DNA from: Porticoccus hydrocarbonoclasticus MCTG13d
GTDB lineage: Bacteria; Pseudomonadota; Gammaproteobacteria; Pseudomonadales; Porticoccaceae
Length of the DNA: 64,000 nt
Direction of reading: 5' to 3'
NCBI RefSeq assembly: GCF_000744735.1
Contig: NZ_JQMM01000001.1
Coordinates: 2,294,001-2,358,000, forward strand
Under the pieces are notes generated by a model. The model was not told the origin of the DNA. It worked only from the letters and a program-made list of their open reading frames with translations, and did no database searches. The number at the start of each line of letters is the position of its first letter. The stretch's first letter is position 1. The translations under genes and the position numbers were made by a program. This document shows, piece by piece, positions 37,046 through 46,222 of the stretch.

Positions 37046-37440
37046 AAGAACCCCGCCTCGATATTCTGGTCATTGAAGACAATGAGCTCAATCGCTACCT
37101 GCTGACTTTTTTACTGGAACACCGGGGTCACCGCGTCAGATCGGCCACCGACGGACCGGCAGGCATTGCACTGGCCAAGGCGCTGTTGCCCGACCTGATT
37201 CTGCTGGATATACAATTACCGACCATGCATGGGTATGACGTGGCGGCAACCCTGCGCGAGGTCGAGTCAGTGGGCAATATCCCCATTATCGCAGTGACCT
37301 CCCATGCCATGGCAGGTGATCGAGAGAAAGCACTGGCAGCGGGCTGTAGCGGTTATATCGAAAAGCCCATCGACCCCGATACTTTTGTTGATGAGGTGGA
37401 AAGTGTCTGCTGGCAGTCTCCGGATATGGAAAGCAGCTGA
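37042..37440 (+). CDS. Single-domain (CheY-like) response regulator
   Basis: A 132-residue receiver with no output domain. The acidic pair is in VIEDNELN, the phosphoacceptor Asp is in ILLDIQLPTMHGYD near residue 55, then AVTSHAM (Thr/Ser switch) and IEKPID (Lys). It probably carries phosphate from the upstream kinase to another operon protein or a motor/effector. ATGA overlap upstream, TGATG overlap downstream, so translation of the first three genes is coupled. Confidence 0.93.
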   Translation: MKEPRLDILVIEDNELNRYLLTFLLEHRGHRVRSATDGPAGIALAKALLPDLILLDIQLPTMHGYDVAATLREVESVGNIPIIAVTSHAMAGDREKALAAGCSGYIEKPIDPDTFVDEVESVCWQSPDMESS

Positions 37441-39503
37441 TGTCGCGGATTCTCATTGTTGATGACCGGGAGGAAAACCTCTATTACCTGGAGACGCTGC
37501 TCATCAGCCACGGTTATCAGGTCGATACCGCCAGCCAGGGCAACGAAGCACTGGAGAAGGCACGCAATACCCCTCCCGACATGATTGTTTCTGATCTGTT
37601 GATGCCCATCATGGACGGTTACACGCTTCTCCAGCAATGGAAGTCCGACTCCCGCCTCTCGCATATCCCATTCATCATCTACACCGCTACCTACACCGAG
37701 GAAAGTGACCGTGAGCTGGCCCTGGATTTGGGTGCCGATGCCTTTATCCTCAAGTCCGCCGAGCCTGAAGCTTTTCTCAAAGTCCTGTGGCAGATACAGG
37801 ATCAACCCCATATCGCCAAACCTATTGCGACCAGTCCTGTCGGCCTCGATGAAAACACAATTCTGAAGACCTATAACCAGACACTGGTTCGCAAACTGGA
37901 AGAAAAATCCCGTCAATTGGAAATCGCCAACCGGGCCTTACAGAAGGACATTGCCCGCCGGGAAGCCACGGAAGCGGCGCTTCGGGTCAGCGTGGAGCGA
38001 TTCCGGCTATTGGCCCAGGCCACCAGTGATGCCGCCTGGGACTGGGATATGCTCAGTGACAATCGCTGGTGGAATGATGGTTTCACACAGCTCTTTGGCC
38101 ACCGTCGCGCCGACTCACAACCTGACGACGCCACCTGGGCTGCGCTGATTCACCCCGACGATCGGGAGGAGGTGCTGGCCGGACGCCGACTGGCCATTTC
38201 CCAAAATGGCAACAATCATTGGTCCGCCAGCTATCGTTTCAGGTGTGCAGATGGTCATTGGGCTCAGGTGGAGGATCGAGGTCATCTGATTCGCGATGAC
38301 AACGGCACTGTCATCCGGATGGTCGGTGGCATGACCGATATAACAAACCGCATCACAATGGAAAAACAACTTCACCGGGCACAACGGCTGGAGGCGCTGG
38401 GTATGTTGACCGGCGGGGTCGCCCATGATTTCAATAACCTGCTTACTGTGGTCATGGGTAACGCGCAAATTCTGGAAGACTCGCTGCACGACCATCCCGA
38501 CCATCAAAAGCTGGCAAGTATGATCACAGAGGCTGCTGAACGTGGAGCAGATCTGACCCATCGCCTACTGGCATTTGCCCGACAACAGAGCCTCACCCCA
38601 AGGGCCGTGAACCTGAATCAACTGGTGCTCGGTATCGAACCGCTGCTGCAGCGAACGCTGGGCAGCAATATTGTAATCGCACTGGAGCTCGATTCCCGGC
38701 TACCGGCAGTCTATGTGGATCCTTCGGAACTGGAGCACGCATTGCTGAACCTGTGTGTCAACGGACGCGATGCCATGCCACTGGGCGGCAGCCTGACCAT
38801 CTCAACACGTACCACTCAGACGAGCGATTCAACCGAGCTGGATTTGAGTCGTGGCCAATATGTCGTGTTATCAATCACCGATACGGGCACCGGTATAGCC
38901 CCCGAGCTTGTGGATCGGCTGTTTGAGCCTTTCTTCACCTCTACAGAACAGGGAGGGGGAACAGGGCTGGGTTTGGCGATGGTACACGGGTTCATCAATC
39001 AGTCTGGCGGACAAATCAGCGTCCACTCAAAGCCGGGGGAAGGCAGCACCTTCCTCCTCTATCTGCCTGTCTCCGACCAGCCACCGATACCGCTGCAGGT
39101 TGACGAGAAACCATCTGAAAAGATCGGCGGCAACGAATGGATCCTGCTGGTGGAGGACGACCACCTGGTTCGGAGTGTCGCCAAACATCAACTGGAATCC
39201 CTGGGCTATCAGGTCATCACGGCAACTGATGGCCAGCAGGCACTCGACCTGTTGCGCAAAGGCAATGCGGTTGACCTGCTGTTCACCGATTTGCGCATGC
39301 CCGGCATGGGCGGCAGACAACTGGCCCAACTGGCCAGTGAGCAATGCCCCTACCTGAAAATACTGTTCACCACTGGATTTGCCGGCCACGACGATGAAGG
39401 CGACGGGCTGCAAGACAACACCAACCTCATCAGAAAACCTTACCACCGCGCTGAACTTGCCCAGTGCCTGCGACGGGTACTGACACAGCAGGACAACACA
39501 TGA
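37440..39503 (+). CDS. Hybrid histidine kinase REC-PAS-HisKA-HATPase-REC
   Basis: A 687-residue soluble protein. Order: REC1 (1-125, Asp52 in VSDLLMPIMDG), coiled coil (145-185), PAS with PAC (190-305), HisKA with H-box [11 protein letters not shown] (near 330), HATPase_c (430-550, DTGTGIAPEL and GGTGLGLAM), REC2 (570-685, FTDLRMPGMGG). There is no DNA-binding or enzymatic output, so it is a phosphorelay integrator. Its PAS-kinase-REC part is paralogous to the end of the 1320-residue kinase downstream. Start overlaps the preceding TGA by one base. Confidence 0.93.
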   Translation: MSRILIVDDREENLYYLETLLISHGYQVDTASQGNEALEKARNTPPDMIVSDLLMPIMDGYTLLQQWKSDSRLSHIPFIIYTATYTEESDRELALDLGADAFILKSAEPEAFLKVLWQIQDQPHIAKPIATSPVGLDENTILKTYNQTLVRKLEEKSRQLEIANRALQKDIARREATEAALRVSVERFRLLAQATSDAAWDWDMLSDNRWWNDGFTQLFGHRRADSQPDDATWAALIHPDDREEVLAGRRLAISQNGNNHWSASYRFRCADGHWAQVEDRGHLIRDDNGTVIRMVGGMTDITNRITMEKQLHRAQRLEALGMLTGGVAHDFNNLLTVVMGNAQILEDSLHDHPDHQKLASMITEAAERGADLTHRLLAFARQQSLTPRAVNLNQLVLGIEPLLQRTLGSNIVIALELDSRLPAVYVDPSELEHALLNLCVNGRDAMPLGGSLTISTRTTQTSDSTELDLSRGQYVVLSITDTGTGIAPELVDRLFEPFFTSTEQGGGTGLGLAMVHGFINQSGGQISVHSKPGEGSTFLLYLPVSDQPPIPLQVDEKPSEKIGGNEWILLVEDDHLVRSVAKHQLESLGYQVITATDGQQALDLLRKGNAVDLLFTDLRMPGMGGRQLAQLASEQCPYLKILFTTGFAGHDDEGDGLQDNTNLIRKPYHRAELAQCLRRVLTQQDNT

Positions 39504-39700
39504 TGAATCACGATTACCTCAACCCCAGGAAACCGACAGTCATCCTGCGGTCAACAACCATCGTATCTCTGGAAACTGGGGGCCTTTCAAGCGGGCTTGA
39601 AACAACCCTCACAATACCGCATGCTGGAACTATGTTGGATTTGATCACGGATTATCTTTCTGGCCAGACAGGTCTCTCCGCCAGACAAACCTACAAATAA
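39500..39700 (+). CDS. Small unrecognised ORF inside the signalling operon
   Basis: A 66-residue reading frame whose ATG overlaps the TGA of the hybrid kinase (ATGATG), in the same manner as other junctions of this operon; it ends 13 bp before the REC-EAL gene. The product starts MMNHDYLNPRKPTVIL and has no signal peptide, membrane helix or family motif that I recognise. The overlap and gap-filling position favour a real small protein; the lack of homology means it may simply be a spacer. Confidence 0.4.
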   Translation: MMNHDYLNPRKPTVILRSTTIVSLETGGLSSGLETTLTIPHAGTMLDLITDYLSGQTGLSARQTYK

Positions 39701-39713
39701 TTAAGGTCTGGTA

Positions 39714-40919
39714 ATGACATTAGGCCCCCCCGATAAACGGCTGTTGGTACTCGATGATGATGCCGACGTCAGCTTTACCATCTGCACCATTGCCAAAGGC
39801 GCCGGTCACGATGCCCGCGCCACCACCAGTGCCGATGAGTTTCTTCACCTGGTTGCAGATTGGGCCCCTTCACACCTGATAGTTGATCTCGCCATGCCGG
39901 AAGTGGATGGTGTCGAGATACTGAAACGTCTGGCCGATATCGCCTTTGATGGCGTCGTGATCGTTGCCAGCGGTCTGGGAAACAGGGTGCTGGAGGCTGC
40001 GGGTCGAGCCGCCGCAGAGAATGGTCTCAATGTCTCGGGGGTGCTGGGTAAGCCCTTTACCCCCAACCGACTCCGCGAGCTGCTCAGTGACAAGACCCAC
40101 CAGCCTCCCCTAAAGGCTCCCGAAAACCGGCCACAGGAATTCCAGGTTACCCGGCAGACCCTCACCGCGGGCCTGGCTGAGCAGCAAATAGGCGTCTATT
40201 ACCAGCCCAAAGTCTCCTGCGCCACTGAAAAATGTATAGGCTTTGAAGCGCTGGCCCGGTGGCACCATCCCGATATCGGCATCATTTTGCCTGACCGCTT
40301 CATTCCGCTGGCTGAAGATACCGGTCTGATCGGCGAGCTGACCCGGCAGGTATTTGGCCAAGCTCTTCGCTGGTTTGCCGAATCGTTTCGTGGCACCAAT
40401 ACCACCATCGCCCTGAACATGTCCGTCAGGGTAATAGCTGACGCCGGCCTATCCGAGTGGCTGATGACCCAGTGTCAGGAACTGGGACTGGACCCTCACC
40501 AGATTGTGCTTGAGATTACCGAAAGCAGCAGCATGGAAAACCCGATCATGATGCTGGAGTTTCTTACCCAATTTCGCATCAAGGGGTTCAGCTTATCGAT
40601 TGATGATTTCGGGGTGGGCTACTCATCCCTGATTCAGCTGGCCCGATTGCCGTTCTCGGAAATGAAAATTGACAAAATGTTTATCATCTCGGCACCACAG
40701 TCCGAGGAATCACAAAAAATTGCAGCGGCGATTGTGGGTCTGGCCAGGGCACTGGGGCTACTGGTGACCGCCGAAGGCGTGGAAGATCAGTGGACACTGT
40801 CCTTTCTCGCCGAGATTGGTTGCGACTCAGCTCAGGGGTATTTTATTGCACGCCCGATGTCACCGGACGACACCCTCTCGTGGCTGGCAAACCCGCCGGT
40901 AATTGACGGAGGCTGTTGA
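39714..40919 (+). CDS. Response regulator with EAL domain (c-di-GMP phosphodiesterase)
   Basis: A 401-residue protein: REC (1-120; VLDDDAD, phosphoacceptor Asp in LIVDLAMPEVDG near 60) and EAL (145-395). Catalytic motifs look intact: FEALARW, LNMSVR, LEITES, IDDFGVGYSS, MKIDKMF, AEGVE and QGYF. It should hydrolyse c-di-GMP to pGpG when phosphorylated, giving this operon its only enzymatic output. The flanking kinases are probable phosphodonors. GGAGG near its 3' end serves the next gene, whose ATG overlaps its TGA by one base. Confidence 0.93.
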   Translation: MTLGPPDKRLLVLDDDADVSFTICTIAKGAGHDARATTSADEFLHLVADWAPSHLIVDLAMPEVDGVEILKRLADIAFDGVVIVASGLGNRVLEAAGRAAAENGLNVSGVLGKPFTPNRLRELLSDKTHQPPLKAPENRPQEFQVTRQTLTAGLAEQQIGVYYQPKVSCATEKCIGFEALARWHHPDIGIILPDRFIPLAEDTGLIGELTRQVFGQALRWFAESFRGTNTTIALNMSVRVIADAGLSEWLMTQCQELGLDPHQIVLEITESSSMENPIMMLEFLTQFRIKGFSLSIDDFGVGYSSLIQLARLPFSEMKIDKMFIISAPQSEESQKIAAAIVGLARALGLLVTAEGVEDQWTLSFLAEIGCDSAQGYFIARPMSPDDTLSWLANPPVIDGGC

Positions 40920-43900
40920 TGCATATCCCGGAGGACATTCTCTTCGAATGTCACCCCGATCCGATGTGGATCTATGACAGGGAAACCCTGCGCTTCCTTG
41001 ACGTAAACCATGCCGCCATCGCCAAATACGGCTATTCCCGCGACGAATTCCTCGCCATGACCATTGAGGATATTCGACCGACGGAAGATGTTGCCAAATT
41101 ACACGAAAACCTCGCAAACCCGGCTGCAGGGTTTAATGACGCAGGTATCTGGCGCCACTGCCTCAAGTCCGGGGAAATTATTTCAGTGGCCATCACCGCG
41201 CACACCCTGGACTATGACGGCACAAAAGCCGAACTGGTCTCCGCCCGGGATGTCACCCAGTTACTGGCGCTGCAAGCAGATAAAGCCGACCATCTGAAGC
41301 GGGAGCAGGATTTGCGGCAGGAAGCCGAGACCTCGGCCAACCTGTTTCAATCCCTGTTCGAAGCGGCGCCCGGGCAATTTCTGGTCATGACCCCCGATGA
41401 ATTCAGGATTGTCGCCGCCAGTGATGCCTATCTCAAGGCCACCGGTACCCGGCGGCAGGACATCAAGGGCCGTCTAATGTTCGATGTTTTCCCCGATGAC
41501 CCCGACGACAGCAAGGCAGACGGTGTCCGGAATCTTCGGGCCTCGCTGGAACAGGTCAAAGAGACCGGCATGTCGGATATTCTGCCGGTTCAGCGCTACC
41601 CTATCCCTCGTCCGGAAGACCAGGGCGGCGGCTTCGCCGAACACTTCTGGAGTTGCGTGCACACCCCCCTTAAAGGGGCCGATGGTCAAATTATATTCAT
41701 TATCCTCAGAACCGAGGATGTCACTGACTTTGTCTACTCAGCTGAGGGTCGCCTGGCATCCCAGCGAGCCACTGACATGGAGGAGCACGACGAGGCTCGA
41801 TTGGAGCTGGACATCCTGCTGCGATCCCGCGAATTGAAAATGGCCAACAGCCGCCTGCAGGAACAGGAGGCCAGCCTGCGTACGGCCAAACGGTTACTGA
41901 AGCTGGGGATATGGAAACTCAATCTCGACAGCGATGTGCTCAGCTGGTCTGACGATATCTACGACATGTACGATATTGCTCCCGAGGACTTTGGCCACTG
42001 CTTCGATGCCTACCTGCAATTGATGCACCCGGATGACCGACAGGGTCTGGTCGACGAGCTGAACAGTTTTCTGGAAAAACCCGATACACCGTTGCAATTT
42101 CGCCACAGGATTCCCAAACCGGACGGCAGCATTATGTATGTTCAGGGCATGGGTGAGCTGGCCAATACTGCCGACGGACGAGTGCTCACCGGTGTGGTGC
42201 AGAATATTACCGATCAGGTTCTGGCCGACAACCGTCTGGCCGAGGCCACCAGCCTGCAACGGATTGCCGGAGAGGCCGCGCGTCTGGGGGGTTGGCGTTT
42301 CGATCTTGAGAGAAAGATCATGACCTGGTCCAGAGAGATCGCCGACATCCACGATGTCGGGCAGCAATTTCAACTTACATTCCAGGATGTCGTCAATTTT
42401 TATACCCCGGAATATCGCAATCGTTTTCAGCGTGTTTTTGATGCCTGTGCAACCCGAGGGGAACCCTTTAGCGAAGTGATGGCAAAAACCACTGCCACAG
42501 GCAGACCCATTTGGGTGCGCAATACCGGTGAAGCTGAATACAATGTCGATGGGAATATTTGTGCCGTGCGTGGAGCGCTACAGGACATTACCGACCACAT
42601 CAACGCCCGCGAGCAATCAAAAACCCTGTCCAGTCAGTTGGAGCAGACCCTGGAGAGTATGAGCGATGGCTTCTTCACCCTCGACAGGGACTTCAATTTC
42701 ACCTTCGTCAACAACGAATTTTGCCGAATTCTCAACAAGCGCCGGGATGCACTGATTGGCAATAACGCCTGGGAGTGCTTTCCGGCTGCCGCGGATTCTG
42801 CTTTCCGCACCGAGTATGAAGCGGCCCTTACAACACAGACGACACGTACGTTTACCGAACGTTACAGCGAACTGAATATCTGGTTGCGGGTAAAGGCCTA
42901 CCCCTCGATCGAAGGACTCGCCATCTATTTTCAGGATGTCACCCAGGAGCGAGCCAGAGAGCAACACCTGCGACTGCTGGAATCCGCCATCTCCCGGCAA
43001 AATGACATTTTACTGATCACTGAAGCAAGACCTCTGGATGAACCCGAGGGGCCCAGAATCATCTATGTCAACGATGCCTTCGAGCGGCACACCGGGTATA
43101 GCCGGGAGGAGGTCATCGGCAAAACACCGCGCCTGCTGCAGGGGCCAAAAACCCAGCGGGCAGAGCTGGATCGCATTCGGGAGGCCCTTACCCTTTGGCA
43201 GCCCGTGCGTGCTGAACTAATCAACTACACCAAAAGTGGTGATGAGTTCTGGCTGGAAATGGACATTGTCCCACTGGCGGACGAAACCGGCTGGTTTACC
43301 CACTGGGTTGCAGTAGAGCGGGATATTACTGACCGGAAAATGGCTGAGCAGGCTGTCAGGCAGAGTGACGAACGATTCCAACTGGTCTCCAAAGCCACCA
43401 ACGATGTGATCTGGGACTGGGACCTTGTTGAGGACAGCCTGTGGTGGAACGAAAACCTGAAAACCATGTTCGGTCACGACCCTGCACAGATCAATCACGG
43501 CCTGGAATTCTGGGTTGAACATATTCATCCGGATGATCGCAATGCCCTGCTCACAGAACTCTATGCCGTTTTTAACAGCGGTGGACTCACCTGGCAGGGG
43601 GAATACCGGTTTATCCATGCCAATGGCAAGGCGCAGTCCGTGGTGGATCGGGGCTTTATCACTCGGGATTCAACAGGCAAAGCCATACGCATGGTCGGCA
43701 GCATGGTGGATGTCACCGAACTGCGGGAAATGGATGAACGGCTGCGCCAGTCACAAAAGCTGGAAGCGGTCGGCCACCTCACCGGTGGCATTGCCCACGA
43801 TTTCAACAATCTGCTCACGGTAATATTGGGCAATGCCGAATTCATGCAGGAGCAGCTCGGCGATCAACCCGACCTACAGCGGTTGGCAGAAATGTCTGTC

Positions 43901-44881
43901 ACAGCGGCGGAGCGGGGAGCGGAGCTCACCAACCGCTTGCTCGCCTTTGCCCGTCGCCAGGCATTACAACCCAGGCGGGTGGATATCAATAAACTGGTTA
44001 CCGACACTCTGGGATTACTAAAGCGAGCTCTCAACGAAGATATTGAATTGACGTTTGTCGATACCAGAGAGCTCTGGACTACCGAGATTGATCCTGGCCA
44101 ACTGGAAGTGGCACTGCTCAATCTGGCCATCAATGCACGGGATGCCATGCCAGAGGGCGGCAGGTTGTTGATAGAGACAGCTAATACGCTGCTGGATGAG
44201 GCCTATACGCAGGACCAAGTGGATGTGATCGCCGGTGACTATGTGCAGGTATCGGTATCCGACAGTGGCTCCGGCATGCCTGCCGATATTGTCAGCCAGG
44301 CCTTCGACCCATTTTTTACCACCAAAGTGATGGGCAAAGGCAGTGGTCTCGGCCTCAGTATGGTGTATGGCTTTGTCAAACAATCCGGTGGGCATGCCAG
44401 GATTTATTCTGAAGAAAATGAAGGCACCACAATCAGACTCTATTTTCCACGTGCGGCCGCAACAGACGTGGAGCCCCATGAAGCAACGCGGGAGATTGAG
44501 CCCAGAGGCGGATCAGAACATATTCTGGCGGTTGAGGATGACGATCAGGTGAGGACCTATGTCACCAATCTGCTGGAAAGCCTCGGTTACCGGGTCACAG
44601 CTGCCCGGTCCGGCGCGGAGGCATTAGATATCCTGCTACAGCACAAGGATATTGAACTGTTATTTACCGATGTTGTGATGCCGGGAGGTATCAATGGTCG
44701 ACAACTTAGCGAGCAGGCGCTTAGCATCCATCCCGATATGAAAGTATTGTTTACTTCAGGCTACAGTGAAAACGCCATTATTCACAATGGTCGCCTGGAT
44801 AAAGGCGTGCAGTTGATCAGCAAACCCTATCATCGCGAGCAGCTGGCACTAAAATTGCGCGAGATACTGGACCCGCCCTGA
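40919..44881 (+). CDS. Multi-PAS hybrid histidine kinase with C-terminal REC
   Basis: A 1320-residue soluble protein. I count seven PAS-like modules (about residues 5-125, 145-270, 325-435, 440-560, 565-685, 690-805, 815-930), a kinase core (H-box [11 protein letters not shown] near 960; VSDSGSGMP and GSGLGLSM) and a REC (about 1200-1318, FTDVVMPGG). The sixth PAS has a LOV-like GKTPRLLQG loop in which Pro replaces the photoactive Cys, so classical LOV photochemistry is not expected. Ligands may be flavin, haem or small molecules. GGAGG lies 8 nt before the ATG at 40919. Last gene of the operon. Confidence 0.92.
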   Translation: MHIPEDILFECHPDPMWIYDRETLRFLDVNHAAIAKYGYSRDEFLAMTIEDIRPTEDVAKLHENLANPAAGFNDAGIWRHCLKSGEIISVAITAHTLDYDGTKAELVSARDVTQLLALQADKADHLKREQDLRQEAETSANLFQSLFEAAPGQFLVMTPDEFRIVAASDAYLKATGTRRQDIKGRLMFDVFPDDPDDSKADGVRNLRASLEQVKETGMSDILPVQRYPIPRPEDQGGGFAEHFWSCVHTPLKGADGQIIFIILRTEDVTDFVYSAEGRLASQRATDMEEHDEARLELDILLRSRELKMANSRLQEQEASLRTAKRLLKLGIWKLNLDSDVLSWSDDIYDMYDIAPEDFGHCFDAYLQLMHPDDRQGLVDELNSFLEKPDTPLQFRHRIPKPDGSIMYVQGMGELANTADGRVLTGVVQNITDQVLADNRLAEATSLQRIAGEAARLGGWRFDLERKIMTWSREIADIHDVGQQFQLTFQDVVNFYTPEYRNRFQRVFDACATRGEPFSEVMAKTTATGRPIWVRNTGEAEYNVDGNICAVRGALQDITDHINAREQSKTLSSQLEQTLESMSDGFFTLDRDFNFTFVNNEFCRILNKRRDALIGNNAWECFPAAADSAFRTEYEAALTTQTTRTFTERYSELNIWLRVKAYPSIEGLAIYFQDVTQERAREQHLRLLESAISRQNDILLITEARPLDEPEGPRIIYVNDAFERHTGYSREEVIGKTPRLLQGPKTQRAELDRIREALTLWQPVRAELINYTKSGDEFWLEMDIVPLADETGWFTHWVAVERDITDRKMAEQAVRQSDERFQLVSKATNDVIWDWDLVEDSLWWNENLKTMFGHDPAQINHGLEFWVEHIHPDDRNALLTELYAVFNSGGLTWQGEYRFIHANGKAQSVVDRGFITRDSTGKAIRMVGSMVDVTELREMDERLRQSQKLEAVGHLTGGIAHDFNNLLTVILGNAEFMQEQLGDQPDLQRLAEMSVTAAERGAELTNRLLAFARRQALQPRRVDINKLVTDTLGLLKRALNEDIELTFVDTRELWTTEIDPGQLEVALLNLAINARDAMPEGGRLLIETANTLLDEAYTQDQVDVIAGDYVQVSVSDSGSGMPADIVSQAFDPFFTTKVMGKGSGLGLSMVYGFVKQSGGHARIYSEENEGTTIRLYFPRAAATDVEPHEATREIEPRGGSEHILAVEDDDQVRTYVTNLLESLGYRVTAARSGAEALDILLQHKDIELLFTDVVMPGGINGRQLSEQALSIHPDMKVLFTSGYSENAIIHNGRLDKGVQLISKPYHREQLALKLREILDPP

Positions 44882-44919
44882 TCCCCTGCCCCAACCGCCA
44901 GCTCAATAATGCCCGGCAC

Positions 44920-45210
44920 TCAGCATTTAACGCAGTTTCGACCACTGTTTTTGGCCCGATACATGGCTTCATCAGCACGAGCCACCAGTGCCTTTCGGGT
45001 GTCCCCCTTGCGCCATTCCGTGACACCCACGCTGATCGTGACCCCGCCGAGCTCACCAAAATCGAGAGCTTCGACATGGGCTCGCAAACGCTCTGCCAAT
45101 TGGGCACCATCATCCAGCGTGCTGTTGGCTGCCAGCACAATAAATTCTTCACCACCCCAGCGCCCCAGATTATCGGACTCGCGCAGTGTGACGAGCAAGC
45201 TTGGCCGGAG
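44920..45210 (-). pseudogene. 5'-truncated GGDEF (diguanylate cyclase) remnant
   Basis: About 95 codons encode the C-terminal half of a GGDEF domain: RESD (inhibitory I-site), GRWGGEEF active site, VTISVGVTEWRKGD and the family end ADEAMYRAKNSGRN. An in-frame TGA at 45211-45213 blocks extension, and upstream sequence lacks the metal- and GTP-binding DxFKxxND half in any frame. So a diguanylate cyclase has lost its 5' part. It is convergent with the multi-PAS kinase. A TTG could start a 92-residue fragment, but this would not be an active cyclase. Confidence 0.8.
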
Positions 45211-45383
45211 TCATGTGGACTGCTTGCAGCAAGTTCATCACTCATTTTCCTCTGACATCAGATCGAAAAAAAGGAGGGGGCTACCACGATAGGCTATTTC
45301 GGTGGGTTTGACAGGGATCCACAGGAGAACCAAACCGGGCTTGGATCGCCAAACTGAACAGGATTCGCAGCAGGGGAAAAGGC

Positions 45384-45426
45384 CTAAAAAAACAGGGCCA
45401 GTGATTTACATCACTGGCCCTGTTCT
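45384..45426 (-). terminator. Rho-independent terminator after tRNA-Gly
   Basis: AACAGGGCCAGTGA and TCACTGGCCCTGTT form a perfect 14-bp stem with a 6-nt loop; on the minus strand it is followed by a T-run. It sits a few bases past the tRNA-Gly 3' end. Confidence 0.92.
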
Positions 45427-45431
45427 AATAA

Positions 45432-45507
45432 TGGAGCGGGAAACGAGGCTCGAACTCGCGACCTCAACCTTGGCAAGGTTGCGCTCTACCAACTGAGCTA
45501 TTCCCGC
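45432..45507 (-). tRNA. tRNA-Gly (anticodon GCC)
   Basis: A 76-nt cloverleaf on the minus strand with acceptor GCGGGAA, encoded CCA, and an anticodon loop TTGCCAA in a CAACC/GGTTG stem, giving GCC. It is 23 bp downstream of tRNA-Glu and shares its transcript. Confidence 0.97.
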
Positions 45508-45530
45508 ATTTTATCCCATCAGGATAAAAG

Positions 45531-45606
45531 TGGCGTCCCGTAGGGGAGTCGAACCCCTGTTACCGCCGTGAAAGGGCGGTGTCCTAGGCCTCTAGACGAA
45601 CGGGAC
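45531..45606 (-). tRNA. tRNA-Glu (anticodon TTC)
   Basis: A 76-nt cloverleaf on the minus strand with acceptor GTCCCGT, encoded CCA, and anticodon loop CTTTCAC in a CCGCC/GGCGG stem, giving TTC. First tRNA of a two-tRNA unit with tRNA-Gly. Confidence 0.97.
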
Positions 45607-45633
45607 ACAAGGTTCTCATCAAGAGAGGCGCGC

Positions 45634-45662
45634 ATTCTAAGAAGCGGCATGTGCGCTGTCAA
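45634..45662 (-). promoter_or_regulatory. Sigma-70 promoter of the tRNA-Glu/tRNA-Gly unit
   Basis: On the minus strand TTGACA (45657-45662) and TAGAAT (45634-45639) are separated by exactly 17 bp, followed by a GC-only GCGCGCC discriminator about 30 bp before the tRNA. A GC-rich discriminator is characteristic of stringently controlled stable-RNA promoters. Confidence 0.85.
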
Positions 45663-45737
45663 CCCTGCATTCTGTTTTTCTCTGCGGCAGCCCGAAAACC
45701 CACGACACTGGTCCGGTAGCAACCCGTGATCAGAATT

Positions 45738-46133
45738 TCAGGACGGCTCCAATTGCAAGGAGGCCGAATTCACGCAATATCGCAGTCCGGTTGGTTCAGG
45801 GCCGTCATCAAACAGGTGTCCCAGATGAGCGCCACAGTGCGCACAAGTGATCTCGGTACGGCGCATGCCATGGCTAGTATCGGCACATTCATCGATAGCA
45901 TTCTCATCCATGGCCTGATAGAAGCTCGGCCAGCCGGAACCTGAGTCATACTTGGCCGCAGCATCAAACAGCGGCTGATGGCAGCATTTACAGTGGTAGA
46001 TACCGGGAGCTTTCTCATCGCAGTAGGCACCACTAAATGGAGGTTCAGTGCCCTTCTGACGACAGATTCTGAATTCGTCAGGGGTGAGCTGTTCTCGCCA
46101 TTGTTCATCGTTAAATTGTCCTGTGTTCGCCAT
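45738..46133 (-). CDS. msrB: Peptide-methionine (R)-S-oxide reductase
   Basis: A 131-residue MsrB that repairs methionine-R-sulfoxide in proteins. Structural zinc is held by two CxxC motifs, CKCC near residue 48 and CAHC near 98; the catalytic cysteine is in [11 protein letters not shown] near 118, with SGSGWPSF in between. The ATG at 46133 has GAGG 8 nt upstream; a GTG three codons earlier is the alternative. Divergent from alaA, with about 90 bp between. Confidence 0.96.
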   Translation of the reverse strand: MANTGQFNDEQWREQLTPDEFRICRQKGTEPPFSGAYCDEKAPGIYHCKCCHQPLFDAAAKYDSGSGWPSFYQAMDENAIDECADTSHGMRRTEITCAHCGAHLGHLFDDGPEPTGLRYCVNSASLQLEPS

Positions 46134-46222
46134 CCTCGGCACCTCAGAGTTTTCTTATTTATGGCAGGGTTTTGATATACAATCAGTTTTTATCTGAATT
46201 GGACAACCAGAAACAATACTTT

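Noticed and set aside
44817-45245. Alternative 142-codon frame across the GGDEF remnant
   Set aside because: The shifted frame shows no GGDEF residues; the homologous frame is 44920-45210.
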